DNA of 64,000 nucleotides, taken from Myxococcus dinghuensis (GTDB lineage Bacteria; Myxococcota; Myxococcia; Myxococcales; Myxococcaceae). Shown in pieces: positions 33,659 through 42,134 of this stretch. The notes beneath the pieces were generated by a model. That model was not told the origin of the DNA and did not search any database. It saw only the letters and a list, made by a program, of their open reading frames with translations. The stretch lies in NCBI RefSeq assembly GCF_024198235.1, contig NZ_JAKCFB010000003.1, positions 186,001-250,000 of the forward strand, in the 5' to 3' direction. Made by a program: the position numbers and the translations under genes. Position 1 is the first letter of the stretch. Every line of letters begins with the position of its first letter.

Positions 33659-35203
33659 CTAGAAGGCAGGTGGAGTGTGAACGACTCGAATTCGACCAAG
33701 ACCCTCATTCCGGAAAATCTCGCGGACAAACTCCGCAGCCTCGCGCTCTGCAAAGTGCCAACGAACAGGATGGCCGTTGGCCACTGCTAGCTGTCGCTCG
33801 GCCTGTTCCACGATCCTTCTGAAGCCCTGATACCAGCCACCATTCTCCGCCGCCTCCGCGATGAACTTTGCGTAGCCGGGCCCCTTGGCTTCTAGCAGGA
33901 CACCATCCTTGAACCCATCGAACTTCACATCCTCGACCTTGTAGATCTGTCCGTCAGGGGCTCCAGTCACCTGCTTCTCGTACCGTCGCGCAGGCTCCTT
34001 CATCGATTCCTTAGCTGCTTCCCATCTGCCCGGTCCATCTGAAGGCGACGACTGACCGCCCGATGCGGCGTCCCCTGCCCGCTGGATGATGACGGCTGCA
34101 CCAGGACCGCCGCCAAGCACCGCCGCCGCGCGCCCCACCGGCACCGCCACGCGCTCGATGGACAGGGCACCCTGGGCGGAGAGTGCGAGCACCGGCACCA
34201 TGGCTTCGGCGCCTGCCAACCCGCCCGTCACCGTGCGCGTCGCCACCGATGCGGTCCCCGTCGTGAGCACGAGGTCCGTGACCAGCGCCGCCACCGCCTC
34301 GATTTGCTCCCCGCGCGTCATGTAGCGGAAGTGCTCGAAGTAGGCCGGTGATGACTCGATGAGCGCGGCCACACCTGCCGGCAGGTTTTTCAGGGAGGCG
34401 ATGCTGTCCAGCGGGTACGTGAAGAAATGGCCGATGGAGAGCGCCAGCTTCACCACCGCCGACTCGGCCCCGTCCAACACGCGGCCCACGTAGTCCGCAT
34501 CGTCGTAGACCTCTGCAATCAGGCGCCCATCCACCTCCTGCAGCTCGTCGTCCAGCAACCGGTAGACGCCCGAGTGTCCCGAGTAGAAGCGCCCCAGCTC
34601 GAAGCGGTGCGCGCGGAAGGCACCGTCCTTCCACTCGACGGGCGCGACTCGCTGCTGCGTCCTCCCACTCAGTACCCACGCCATGCAGCCGTCAGGACGG
34701 AGCACCGCCAGTCGAGAGAAGCGCTCGACCTGGCGCACCAACTCAGGCCGCGACAGCTCGCCGCGCTCCAGCACGTTGCGAAGCACATGGCCCACCGCGA
34801 GCCGCGAGGGGAACTGGCCCAGCGTCACGGGCTTGCCGAGCAGTGACGTCAGCAGTCGCGCCGCTTGAGCCGAGGTGAGCGGGCCGCCTGGAATCGGACG
34901 CGCATCCCGGTCCTCCAGGCCCGAGTTCGTCAGCAGCTTCTCCCACGCGTCCAGATTCAACGGGAGGCGCGCGACAGCTCCACCAACGGCCAACCCAACG
35001 GTGTTGTCTTCCTCGCTCGATGTGCCGCTGCGGAACACTCGCCCGTGCCGATTCCGGGAGGCGTCCCAGTCCCCGCCCACCACATGCCCCTGGGCCAACA
35101 GCCGGGGCTCACGACGCATCCCCCGCCCTGCCGGAACCTGGGGCATGGAGGCGCATCCAGTGGCCAGCAACGCCACGGCCAAGAGCAGGGCGTTAGCGCG
35201 CAT
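33659..35203 (-). CDS. Lipoprotein polymorphic toxin with C-terminal Tox-REase-5 nuclease (SitA-like)
   Basis: A 514-residue protein. A signal peptide with lipobox ALLATGC (Cys17) makes it a lipoprotein. The N-terminal two thirds (about 20-330) is a conserved-looking region of unknown fold, followed by a Gly/Ala-rich hydrophobic stretch (about 330-390) that could cross or insert into a membrane. The last 100 residues form the toxin domain: KVEDVKFDGFKDGVLLEAKGPGYAKFI with the D...E-x-K arrangement of restriction-endonuclease folds (Tox-REase-5). Upstream is a beta-barrel-like gene (11-base overlap) and downstream an Imm52 gene. This order and the lipid anchor match myxobacterial SitBAI cassettes, whose toxins move between cells by TraAB-dependent outer-membrane exchange; that assignment is inference. 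Confidence 0.82.
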   Translation of the reverse strand: MRANALLLAVALLATGCASMPQVPAGRGMRREPRLLAQGHVVGGDWDASRNRHGRVFRSGTSSEEDNTVGLAVGGAVARLPLNLDAWEKLLTNSGLEDRDARPIPGGPLTSAQAARLLTSLLGKPVTLGQFPSRLAVGHVLRNVLERGELSRPELVRQVERFSRLAVLRPDGCMAWVLSGRTQQRVAPVEWKDGAFRAHRFELGRFYSGHSGVYRLLDDELQEVDGRLIAEVYDDADYVGRVLDGAESAVVKLALSIGHFFTYPLDSIASLKNLPAGVAALIESSPAYFEHFRYMTRGEQIEAVAALVTDLVLTTGTASVATRTVTGGLAGAEAMVPVLALSAQGALSIERVAVPVGRAAAVLGGGPGAAVIIQRAGDAASGGQSSPSDGPGRWEAAKESMKEPARRYEKQVTGAPDGQIYKVEDVKFDGFKDGVLLEAKGPGYAKFIAEAAENGGWYQGFRRIVEQAERQLAVANGHPVRWHFAEREAAEFVREIFRNEGLGRIRVVHTPPAF

Positions 35204-36605
35204 TGTCCACCCCCAGCCCCACCGAGGCGAAGGCCCCCGGGCGCAACGTCCCTTCCGCCGTGGGGAACAGCAGCGTGCCGCCCGTCCCCATCGCGTAGAG
35301 CTTGCCGCCCAGGAACCTCCAGCGAACCTCCGCCGACCCGAGGTAACGCGCCCCCGGCTTGCCCGCACCGACGGCGAGGCCCTTCACGGCCACTTCCAGG
35401 GCGCGCTCGAAGAGCTGAACCGCCACGCGCCCGTCCACGTCGAAGCGCCCCCAGGAGAAGGCTTCCGCGCCCAGCGACAGCTTCAGGTGCTTCTTGAGGC
35501 CCCTGTACCTGACGGCATCCCACCCAACCTCCGCTTCACCGAAGACGGAGTAGCCCTCCGGGAAGGGCGCATTCGAGACAGGTCCGCCGTCAGGCCCGGC
35601 CGCCTGGAAGCGCGCCAGCTCGTAGTCCGCGCCGAAGAAACCTTGCCGGAAGCCGCCATGCTGGCGCCTCGCCTCCAGTCGCAACCACAGGCTGCGCTTC
35701 TCGGTGAAGGACTCCATGCCCAGCCCGGCCACTGCGCCCCAGGCGATGGAGTCGCCCGGCTTGCCACCTCCGCCCACGAAAGCGTGTGCTTCGAGCGTCG
35801 GCCGAACCATGAACACGGCCACCGCGTCCAGGTGCACCAGCGTCACCGAAGGCGCGCGGCCTCCAGCTCGCCCCCAGTCGTGAGCAACCGACGCGCTCAA
35901 GGTGTAGCGGAAGCCCTGCTTGGGCCTGCCGAAGAGCACATGCTCCAGGTCCAGCTCCACCTCGGCCCCCATCAACCGCGCCCCCAGCATGTCCGAGGAG
36001 AACGCTTCGACGTAGACGGGCCCCAGGTAGGCTGTGCCGACGCCCGCGGCGGGGTGGTAGTCCGGGTTCGCGCGGTGGGCGTAACGGCGGACCAGGTGGC
36101 CCGTGAGCATGGTGTAGCTGTCCAGTTCGCCGAACCACAGCGCCCAGGGGGCCTCGTCCGAGCCGAACTTGAGACTCCGCACCAGTTGTCCCCAGTCAGA
36201 GAGGGAGTCCCAGTCCTCGCGCCGGAACAGCCCCTCGTCCTGCGGCCCCCACAACGGCAGGCGCAACGGAGCCCCCAGGTTGATGCCGAATTCCTCGCCG
36301 CGCTCGAAGACGACGGTGGGCTCGACTTGAAGGAAGCCCGCGTCCGTTCCCTCGCCTCCACGCGGCAACAGCGCCCACGTCACGGCCTCGACGCGCAACA
36401 GGCTCGTCCAGCGCGCGCTCGACCAGCTCGAAGGCACGGGAGGCACGTCCTCATCCTCGGTCAGCGGCTGATCCGACTCGGCGATGTCAGGCACCTCGAA
36501 TTCGGACGAAGGCTCGGGCAACGGCGGCTCGTTGGCTTCCTCCGCCCAGGACACTCCAGACAGCAGCAACAGCAGCACGGCCAAACGGCTTCGCTCCCTG
36601 TGCAT
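35193..36605 (-). CDS. Secreted beta-barrel-like protein upstream of the toxin (SitB position)
   Basis: A 470-residue protein with a Sec signal peptide (RLAVLLLLLSGVSWAEE), an acidic Pro/Glu-rich segment (about 22-55), and then alternating aromatic/aliphatic strands to the end (for example LRLPLWGPQDEGLF, GPVYVEAFSSDMLGARLMGAEVEL, SLWLRLEARRQHGG), as in outer-membrane barrels. It ends in VGLGVDNAR, not in Phe. No named family is recognised. Its last 11 bases overlap the start of the toxin gene, so the two are made together; it occupies the place of sitB, an accessory gene of SitA toxins. The ATG at 36605 is used because the 15 codons before it break the signal peptide. Confidence 0.7.
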   Translation of the reverse strand: MHRERSRLAVLLLLLSGVSWAEEANEPPLPEPSSEFEVPDIAESDQPLTEDEDVPPVPSSWSSARWTSLLRVEAVTWALLPRGGEGTDAGFLQVEPTVVFERGEEFGINLGAPLRLPLWGPQDEGLFRREDWDSLSDWGQLVRSLKFGSDEAPWALWFGELDSYTMLTGHLVRRYAHRANPDYHPAAGVGTAYLGPVYVEAFSSDMLGARLMGAEVELDLEHVLFGRPKQGFRYTLSASVAHDWGRAGGRAPSVTLVHLDAVAVFMVRPTLEAHAFVGGGGKPGDSIAWGAVAGLGMESFTEKRSLWLRLEARRQHGGFRQGFFGADYELARFQAAGPDGGPVSNAPFPEGYSVFGEAEVGWDAVRYRGLKKHLKLSLGAEAFSWGRFDVDGRVAVQLFERALEVAVKGLAVGAGKPGARYLGSAEVRWRFLGGKLYAMGTGGTLLFPTAEGTLRPGAFASVGLGVDNAR

Positions 36606-36726
36606 ACACGTCTCCTGTGCGTGCCCCGGTATGAGGCACGAAAGACACACGTCTCCCGGGTGGCTTGAGCGACTCGCGCCGCGCCGGTGGTGAATCAGCG
36701 GTGGTGAGGGGAAAGGGGTGCCGCCG

Positions 36727-38016
36727 TTACGCGGTCGGCTGCTTCGTCAACGTGCGACGGCGCGGACCGGCACCGGGCTCCGTTGGCACTTCATCGGCCG
36801 CGCGCGAGGACGACGTACACCGCGTGCCCCGGGAGGAGGACGCCGTGGTGGCCGCGGCACCGCTCCACGCCTCTTGAACAGGGGGCGTGATTCCGCCTTC
36901 ATCGCTCGGAACCTCGAAGTCCCAGAGTTTGTCGCTGGCCTGCGCGAGTGCGTGCTGGACCTCTCGCAACGCGTCCTCCCGCGTGTAGCGCCCCAGGCGT
37001 GCCAGTTGAGAGCGCATGACCAACTCCAGCTCCGCCGCCGTGAAGACGCGGTCAGCGGGGTCGCGCTGCAACAGCGTGTGCAGGATGTCCCGGAGCGGAA
37101 CCGAGAGCCCGCGCGCTGCCAACTCCACGTCGTCGGAGCGAAAGGCCATCGCGCACCAGATGACGTCCTCCGCGAAGGCGGGCAGCTCCGTCACGAGCGC
37201 GGCCACCGAGGCCGCGAGCACCTTCTCCCGCTCCTCCTTCGAGGCACGCGCCTCCACCTCTTCAATGCGGAGGTGGCCCGGGTCGTAGAGGTGACGGCCC
37301 GTGGAGAACTCCAGCAGCTTCAGGCCCAGGGAGAACATGTCCGCTCGCCAGTCCACGGCCTCTCCCAACAACGCCTCCGGTGCCGAGTAGAGGACTTCGC
37401 CTTGGGGGCTGGGGAGCGAGGTGGCCAGCCGCCCCGCGAGACGGGAGAAGGCCACGCCGAAGTCGGTCAGCCGAATCTCCCCATGCGGCCCCACGCGGAT
37501 GCGAGCGGGGTTCACATCCCGGTTGACGATGCCGAGCGGGAAGCCCGCATCGTCCGTGCGTGCGTGTGCATAGGCCAGGGCCGCCGCGACCTCCGCGCCT
37601 ACGTAGAGGGTGAACGCCTCGGAGAAGTAGCAGCCGCGCGCCTGGGCGACGGCCAGCAACGTGTGGAGCGACAGCCCTTCGACGTTCTCCATCGCCACAC
37701 ACAGGCCATGCTCGGTCTCGAAGAGGCCATGCACGCGCGCGATGCTCGGGTGGCGAAGGTACTGGGCGCGCCGAACCTCTTCCTCCAGGCGGATGCGGGT
37801 GCGCTGGTACTGCTCCGTCACCTCCGCCGCTGTCGGCAGGGGCAGGCACTTGAGCACGACGCACTCACCGAGCCCCTTGGGCGTGCGCGTCTGCGCGAGG
37901 AGGAGCCGCTCCCCTACGCGCCCCTCCCCCAAGTCCCGGAAGAACTCGTAGGAGGTTTCTCCATTCGTGAATAGGACGACGCTCCCGGCAGGCCGAGAGT
38001 CAGACGGATTGGACAT
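36727..38016 (-). CDS. Ser/Thr protein kinase homologue with altered catalytic loop
   Basis: A 429-residue cytoplasmic protein. The kinase fold runs from about residue 24 to 345: glycine-loop remnant DLGEGRVGERLLL, lysine in VVLKC (Lys56), DFG (185-187) and SAPEALLGE. The catalytic loop reads NRDVNPARI instead of HRDxxPxNI: His is Asn165, Asp167 is kept, but the metal-binding Asn at the expected place is Arg172. It may have low activity or be a pseudokinase. A 70-residue Ser/Arg/Thr-rich tail follows. There is no membrane helix. It lies 121 bases upstream of the toxin cassette on the same strand. A second kinase-related fragment lies just beyond it. Confidence 0.85.
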   Translation of the reverse strand: MSNPSDSRPAGSVVLFTNGETSYEFFRDLGEGRVGERLLLAQTRTPKGLGECVVLKCLPLPTAAEVTEQYQRTRIRLEEEVRRAQYLRHPSIARVHGLFETEHGLCVAMENVEGLSLHTLLAVAQARGCYFSEAFTLYVGAEVAAALAYAHARTDDAGFPLGIVNRDVNPARIRVGPHGEIRLTDFGVAFSRLAGRLATSLPSPQGEVLYSAPEALLGEAVDWRADMFSLGLKLLEFSTGRHLYDPGHLRIEEVEARASKEEREKVLAASVAALVTELPAFAEDVIWCAMAFRSDDVELAARGLSVPLRDILHTLLQRDPADRVFTAAELELVMRSQLARLGRYTREDALREVQHALAQASDKLWDFEVPSDEGGITPPVQEAWSGAAATTASSSRGTRCTSSSRAADEVPTEPGAGPRRRTLTKQPTA

Positions 38017-38193
38017 GGGCAGGAATCTCCGAGCGCCCGCGCGAGAGGGTTTCGCGCAAAGGCAGACTCAAGGTACTGCCAGCCCTGCCAGACTTGAACG
38101 ACGTGATAGGTCTAAAAGATCGAAATCTCATTCACTCCAAGTGAAGCCAGGAGGGCCTGTTTTGCAAAACTGCTTTACGTCCTCCGAGGGAAA

Positions 38194-38835
38194 CTAAGGC
38201 CAACGCTCGACCAGATAAGCAGGCAGGGATCTAGCGAGGTCTGCGGCCCCCGGCTTGGAGTCAGGCCCCTTCTCGATGTACCCCCCACGCCCCAGAACCA
38301 CGCACACAGGAACAGTCCGTCCGTCCGGGAGCTGCGCCTCTGTGTAGCGCCCCACCACCACGTCCCCGCTCGTCCAGAGATAGCCCGAGAGCAACGTCCC
38401 TTCAGGGAGACTCTCATGCTCACTGACTCGCACCATCCCGGTCACCACTCCATCGGAGTAGAAACCCCCATCGCCCATGGAGCCGGGTTGGCGAATGTCC
38501 AAGGTGAGCATGAACGAATACCCTGGCCTCATACGCAGCCCCTGCTTGTTCGCCCTGTTGAACATGACCTCGCGTGCCTCGGATGGGCAATCACCGGGCT
38601 CAGGGCGCACTTGGGCACCGGGGCACCCCATGGAGAGCGCGGCAACGGCGGTCGCACTCGCGCACGTCTTGAGGAACCCGGCCCACGGAGACGGAGGCCA
38701 GCTCGGGCGGGAGGCCGAAGACCTAGGCTTCCTGGAGGTGGACTCGGAGGGAGGGGGCATCGGAACGGGAGCGCGCTTCACGGGAGAGCTTTCTTTCTCG
38801 ACAGGTGCAGGAGGGGGCAACGCTACCCCAGGGGA
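38194..38835 (-). pseudogene. C-terminal fragment of a Ser/Thr kinase-associated lipoprotein-like domain, cut by an insertion sequence
   Basis: The open frame from about 38835 to the stop at 38194 encodes a Pro/Lys-rich linker (PPPAPVEKESSPVKRAP), a hydrophobic segment ending ALSMGC, and a domain with EAREVMFNRANKQGLRMRPG, LPEGTLLSGYLWTSGDVVVGRYTEAQLPDGRT and PVCVVLGRGG. I recognise this as the tail found after the kinase domain in many Myxococcus kinases. Here the kinase domain is missing and the frame runs into the end of an IS256-type transposase. An internal ATG near 38762 could still give a standalone protein with a lipobox-like segment, but its long charged N-terminus makes export doubtful. 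Confidence 0.6.
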
Positions 38836-39629
38836 CGACGCCAGGGGGCTTTGGCGAGGACGTTTCGAGTCAGATGCACCGTGCAGCGCTGGAGTCGGGC
38901 CTCCGGCAGCGCCTGCCGGGCCGCGGAGGCCAGGCCCGCATGCCCGTCGGCGATGACGAGCCGCACGCCCGTCAGTCCTCGCGCGAGCAGTTGGCGCAGC
39001 AGCTCCAGCCAGGAGTCCTGCGACTCGCTGCCACCCAGCGTCACGGCCAAGAGGTGCCGGTGCCCATCCTCTCCCACGCCGTAGGCCACCAGGGCCGAGA
39101 CGTTCTGCACCGTGCGCGCCCACCTGGCGTCCAGGAAGGTGGCATCCAGGTAGAGGTAGGGGAAGGCCTGGGTGAGGGGCTGGGTGCGAAGGACCTCCAC
39201 CTTTTCTTCCAGGGACTTCGTCACCCGACTCACCGTCGAGCGCGAAACCTCCTCGCCCATGAGCGCCCGCGTCACCTTGCCCATCTTCCTCGTGGAGACG
39301 CCCTGCACGTACGCGCTGGTAATCGCCTCGTCGAGTTCCTCGCTGCGCCGCTTGTAGCGGCCCAGGACGGCCTGCGCCGAGCCGCCAGCCCGGGTCCGGG
39401 GCACGGCCACCTCCAGGTGGCCCATGGACGTCAACAGGCCGCGCAGGTAGCTGCCGTTGCGTTGGTCCTTCCGACCCGCCACCTGCTGCCAGCGCCCGGC
39501 TCCCACCAGGCCCCGAATCTCCTCCTCCAGCAGCATCTCCAGCGCAATGCGGATGGCTCCCAGGAACAGGCCTCGCACGTCGGTGCGCACCTCCTCGTGC
39601 GAGGGCGCGGAAAACTCGGTATCGTCCAC
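38823..39629 (-). pseudogene. IS256-family transposase, 3'-truncated
   Basis: A 268-residue product where about 400 are expected. It begins like an IS256/MULE transposase (LFLGAIRIALEMLLEEEIRGLVGAG) and contains the first catalytic Asp in YLYLDATFLDARW and the second in VIADGHAGLASAARQALPEARLQRC. The frame leaves the family at RNVLAKAPW and stops eight codons later in sequence belonging to the kinase fragment. The C-terminal third with the catalytic Glu is gone, so it is inactive. Confidence 0.85.
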
Positions 39630-39747
39630 GGCAGGGAACTCCTCGGCCTCCTCGCCAAAGGAGGACCATCTCGGTTTGGTTTCACCGAGGAGCTTCCCTC
39701 TTTCCCGCTCGCCCTTCCTCGCCGACTACACATTTATAGGGACACAA
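38836..39747 (-). mobile_element. IS256-family element remnant inserted in an IS3 element
   Basis: The 5' end lies near 39747, where the IS3 orfA frame breaks and a segment CACATTTATAGGGACACAA (about 39730-39747) looks like an insertion-sequence end. The other end is lost: transposase sequence stops at about 38845 against the kinase fragment. Ends are approximate since no second inverted repeat or target duplication is left. Confidence 0.6.
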
Positions 39748-39879
39748 CCAGCGCTTGCGCCATGCGTAGACCGTCGGCTCGCTCACTCCGTGCTTCTTCG
39801 CGGTCTCCGGTACTGACGACCGCTCCGCCTCGCGCAGGATCGCGACCATCTGCTCTTCGCTGAACCGACTCTTCTTCAC
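39748..39879 (-). pseudogene. IS3-family transposase orfA (HTH) fragment
   Basis: Starting from a GTG at 39879 the frame encodes KKSRFSEEQMVAILREAERS and then KKHGVSEPTVYAWRKRW, the helix-turn-helix of IS3-group OrfA. After RKRW the frame enters the IS256 end and continues only by chance for some 20 residues to 39682. OrfB is absent. The region just upstream (about 39880-39945) probably contains the IS3 end. Confidence 0.75.
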
Positions 39880-39984
39880 TGCCTGCCTCCGTGGTGGCCG
39901 GAGACGGCATCCTCTCAAGCTTCACGTGGTCCGAAAATCCCAGAGCATGTCACAGAGAGGAGCCATGACCTCTATGAGCCACGC

Positions 39985-40782
39985 CTACCACCTGACGAAG
40001 CGCGAGATACGGCGAACTCGAGAGTGGTTGGTCCCATCAGTGGCAAGTTGGAGTTCCGTGATGATGGTCTTGTACAGATGGGGACCCACCCTGCCGTCGT
40101 CCAGGGGGCTCTCTGCGTCGGCGCCGAGGCTGTAAACCCAGCAAGAACCATAGTGTTGGGTGACCAGCCCGTATCGAGTCGCGCAGTTCCCTGAAACATA
40201 CGTGTCGCCGTCATAATCGGGGGCAGACCAGCCAGCGGCGAAATTGTGCGCGTAGAGGGACTCACTCCCCGTAAGGAGTTGCGGACTCAGGAACCTCATC
40301 GTCGTCGTGTTGAAACCGCCGACTTGCGCGGTGAAAGCAACGACAGTCTTTCCCGCCAGATCCTCGATGACGTCCATATACTGGACAGCGCTCACGAACT
40401 CCGTCTTCCGGTAGACGTAGAGACTTCCGTCGTAGAAGTTGGAGTCCAGACTCGGGCGCCCCCTTCGACCGAGCCGGTCGCCGTACAGGATGCCCCAGAA
40501 ATCCAACGTGTTGATCCCGAGCACGCTGTTGTAGACCAGTGCCCAGCCGCCGCCCTGGGTCTCCTGCTCGCAATAGGCTGTGATGGCCTGAGTGCCGTCG
40601 GGCTTGAGGTAGTAGAGCCCTGAGCGGCGGACGCCCGCGGCGAAGAGATGCTGGCAACTCTGCATTGCAAGGTCAGGCGTCTCCCCATAGCCCGGTTCTC
40701 CCGCTGCGGCGGGCGAGGCTGTGAGGACCACCAACAACGCGACTGCGCATGAAAGACTGGCGGGAGAGGATTTGGTCGTCAC
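39985..40782 (-). CDS. Secreted fibrinogen-like (FBG) domain protein
   Basis: A 265-residue protein with a Sec signal peptide (ALLVVLTASPAAA, cleavage near residue 28). The mature part opens with SCQHLFAAGVRRSGLYYLKPDG and AYCEQETQGGGWALVYNS, which match the start of fibrinogen C-terminal domains (S-C-x8-G-x-Y-x-I/L-x-P-D-G ... YC-D/E-M/Q-x3-GGGW). Several further cysteines (SGNCATRYG, GSCWVY) may form the second disulfide. FBG domains bind sugars or acetylated groups in animal lectins, and are rare in bacteria except for marine and myxobacterial genomes. No anchor is visible, so it is probably released or periplasmic. It lies alone beside insertion-sequence remnants. Confidence 0.75.
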   Translation of the reverse strand: MTTKSSPASLSCAVALLVVLTASPAAAGEPGYGETPDLAMQSCQHLFAAGVRRSGLYYLKPDGTQAITAYCEQETQGGGWALVYNSVLGINTLDFWGILYGDRLGRRGRPSLDSNFYDGSLYVYRKTEFVSAVQYMDVIEDLAGKTVVAFTAQVGGFNTTTMRFLSPQLLTGSESLYAHNFAAGWSAPDYDGDTYVSGNCATRYGLVTQHYGSCWVYSLGADAESPLDDGRVGPHLYKTIITELQLATDGTNHSRVRRISRFVRW

Positions 40783-41266
40783 AGCGGCGCTCCGTTGGAG
40801 GGTAAAGGCAGTCAGACTATCACTCCAAGTACATGATGGAGCGGGAAGATGACGCGGCGCGGGTCAGGATTGGGGGCGACCGGCGCCCTTCGATCCGATT
40901 TGTGACTTGACCTTCCGCGTTCTGTGATGGCCAGAGGCACCCCGCCGAGGAGACCAAGGCAATCTGGCCACACGCTGGCACGAAGAGCAGGAAGCACCGG
41001 TATGACGCCACGCAGGGGCACGGAGCCAACATCAATCACTGGCAGCGCATGGACAGGCATCCATACTTGAAGGGCCCCAAACGAAACGCCGTGAATCATC
41101 CGCCCGAGTTGGCGGATGCCTCGCATCGCTTCTCACACTGACGCGGTCCCGAGGAAGCCCCCAGGACGCCTCGCACTCCACTCCCGCATCGACGGCGCGG
41201 CATCGTTTACGAAGACATCGGCGACATGTAAGAGGACCAATGGCTCTTGGCGGTTCGGAGGCTCTC
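40783..41266. other. 484-bp region with a coding remnant and the AraC-regulator leader
   Basis: The region is less GC-rich than its surroundings and has no complete gene. Its middle holds the coding-like remnant listed at 40911-41141; the rest shows no clear feature besides GGAGG before the ATG at 41267. Confidence 0.5.
40911..41141 (+). pseudogene. C-terminal remnant of an unknown protein, possibly a polymorphic-toxin tip
   Basis: A 76-codon open stretch without a start codon ends in TGA at 41139-41141. It encodes a His/Lys/Arg-rich peptide with HRYDATQGHGANINHWQRMD and PYLKGPKRNAVNHPPEL. Composition and motif style recall the C-terminal nuclease tips of Rhs-type toxins, which often end in His-rich segments, but I cannot name a family. 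A stop codon sits directly upstream, so only the tail remains. It may equally be a chance frame. Confidence 0.3.
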
Positions 41267-42058
41267 ATGACGGATTCACGCTCGCCTCGACGGGTTGAAC
41301 GTCCCTTGGCTGCTGCCTTCGGGGCGCAGCTTGAGTCCCGTGTGCTCCAGTGCTCGAACCTGGTCGTGGGCGAGTTCCGGTCCGACGCCCCCAACGGGCT
41401 CATCACGGGCGCAGTGCCGCGCGACGACGCCTACGTGCTCACACTGCATCTGCGCGAACGACCGGCAGGCGCCATGCGCGCGGAGAACCGCTGGATTCAA
41501 CCTCGGAACTTCCACGCGGGGCATGCCGGCATCGTCGACCTGCGTTCGACCCTGACCTCCGAGTACGACGGGCCGTTCCACTACGTGAGCATCTATCTGA
41601 AGCGAAAGACCCTCGGGGCCTATGCCGAGGACGCAGGCGCACAGACGCTCGACGACCTGCGTCACCAGCCTGGCGTCGGCTTCTCGGATCCCGTCGTCCG
41701 GCACCTCCTGCTCTCGTTACGTCCCGCGCTGGCGGTTCCACGGGAGGTCAGCGCGCTCTACGCCGACCATGTGACGCTCGCGCTCGTCACGCATCTGGCG
41801 AGCATGTACGGCGCATTCCACGCGGCGCGGACGAGCCTTCGTGGAGGCCTCAGTCCTGCACACGCGCGACGCGTCAAGGAGCTCATCGATTCGCGCTTGG
41901 ACGGCTCCGTGTCCCGCGTTGAACTCGCGCGTTCGTGCGGACTCTCCGAACGGCACTTCGCGCGCGCCTTCCGTGAGACCACTGGCCAGCCGCCCCACCG
42001 CTGGCTCGTGGGGCGGCGGGGACCTCCACGGAGCGTGCCCCTCCGAGCCCTCACCTGA
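41267..42058 (+). CDS. AraC-family regulator lacking the second HTH
   Basis: A 263-residue protein. The N-terminal part resembles the ligand-binding region of AraC/XylS regulators without clear catalytic features. The DNA-binding domain begins SPAHARRVKELIDSRLDGSVS and has the first helix-turn-helix (VELARSCGLSERHFARAFRETTGQPPHRWL). It then breaks off: where 'RxxxAkxLL' and the second HTH should follow, the sequence reads GRRGPPRSVPLRALT and stops. No continuation is visible in other frames downstream. Such truncation removes half of the DNA-contacting surface, so the protein may be inactive. The ATG at 41267 has GGAGG six bases upstream. Confidence 0.7.
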   Translation: MTDSRSPRRVERPLAAAFGAQLESRVLQCSNLVVGEFRSDAPNGLITGAVPRDDAYVLTLHLRERPAGAMRAENRWIQPRNFHAGHAGIVDLRSTLTSEYDGPFHYVSIYLKRKTLGAYAEDAGAQTLDDLRHQPGVGFSDPVVRHLLLSLRPALAVPREVSALYADHVTLALVTHLASMYGAFHAARTSLRGGLSPAHARRVKELIDSRLDGSVSRVELARSCGLSERHFARAFRETTGQPPHRWLVGRRGPPRSVPLRALT

Positions 42059-42134
42059 CCAGAAGGGTCCACGGTTGCGACTGAAGCCAGACGAGCCCGA
42101 CACGCGGTACTCCATCAATGCCTCGCGTGGGCGA

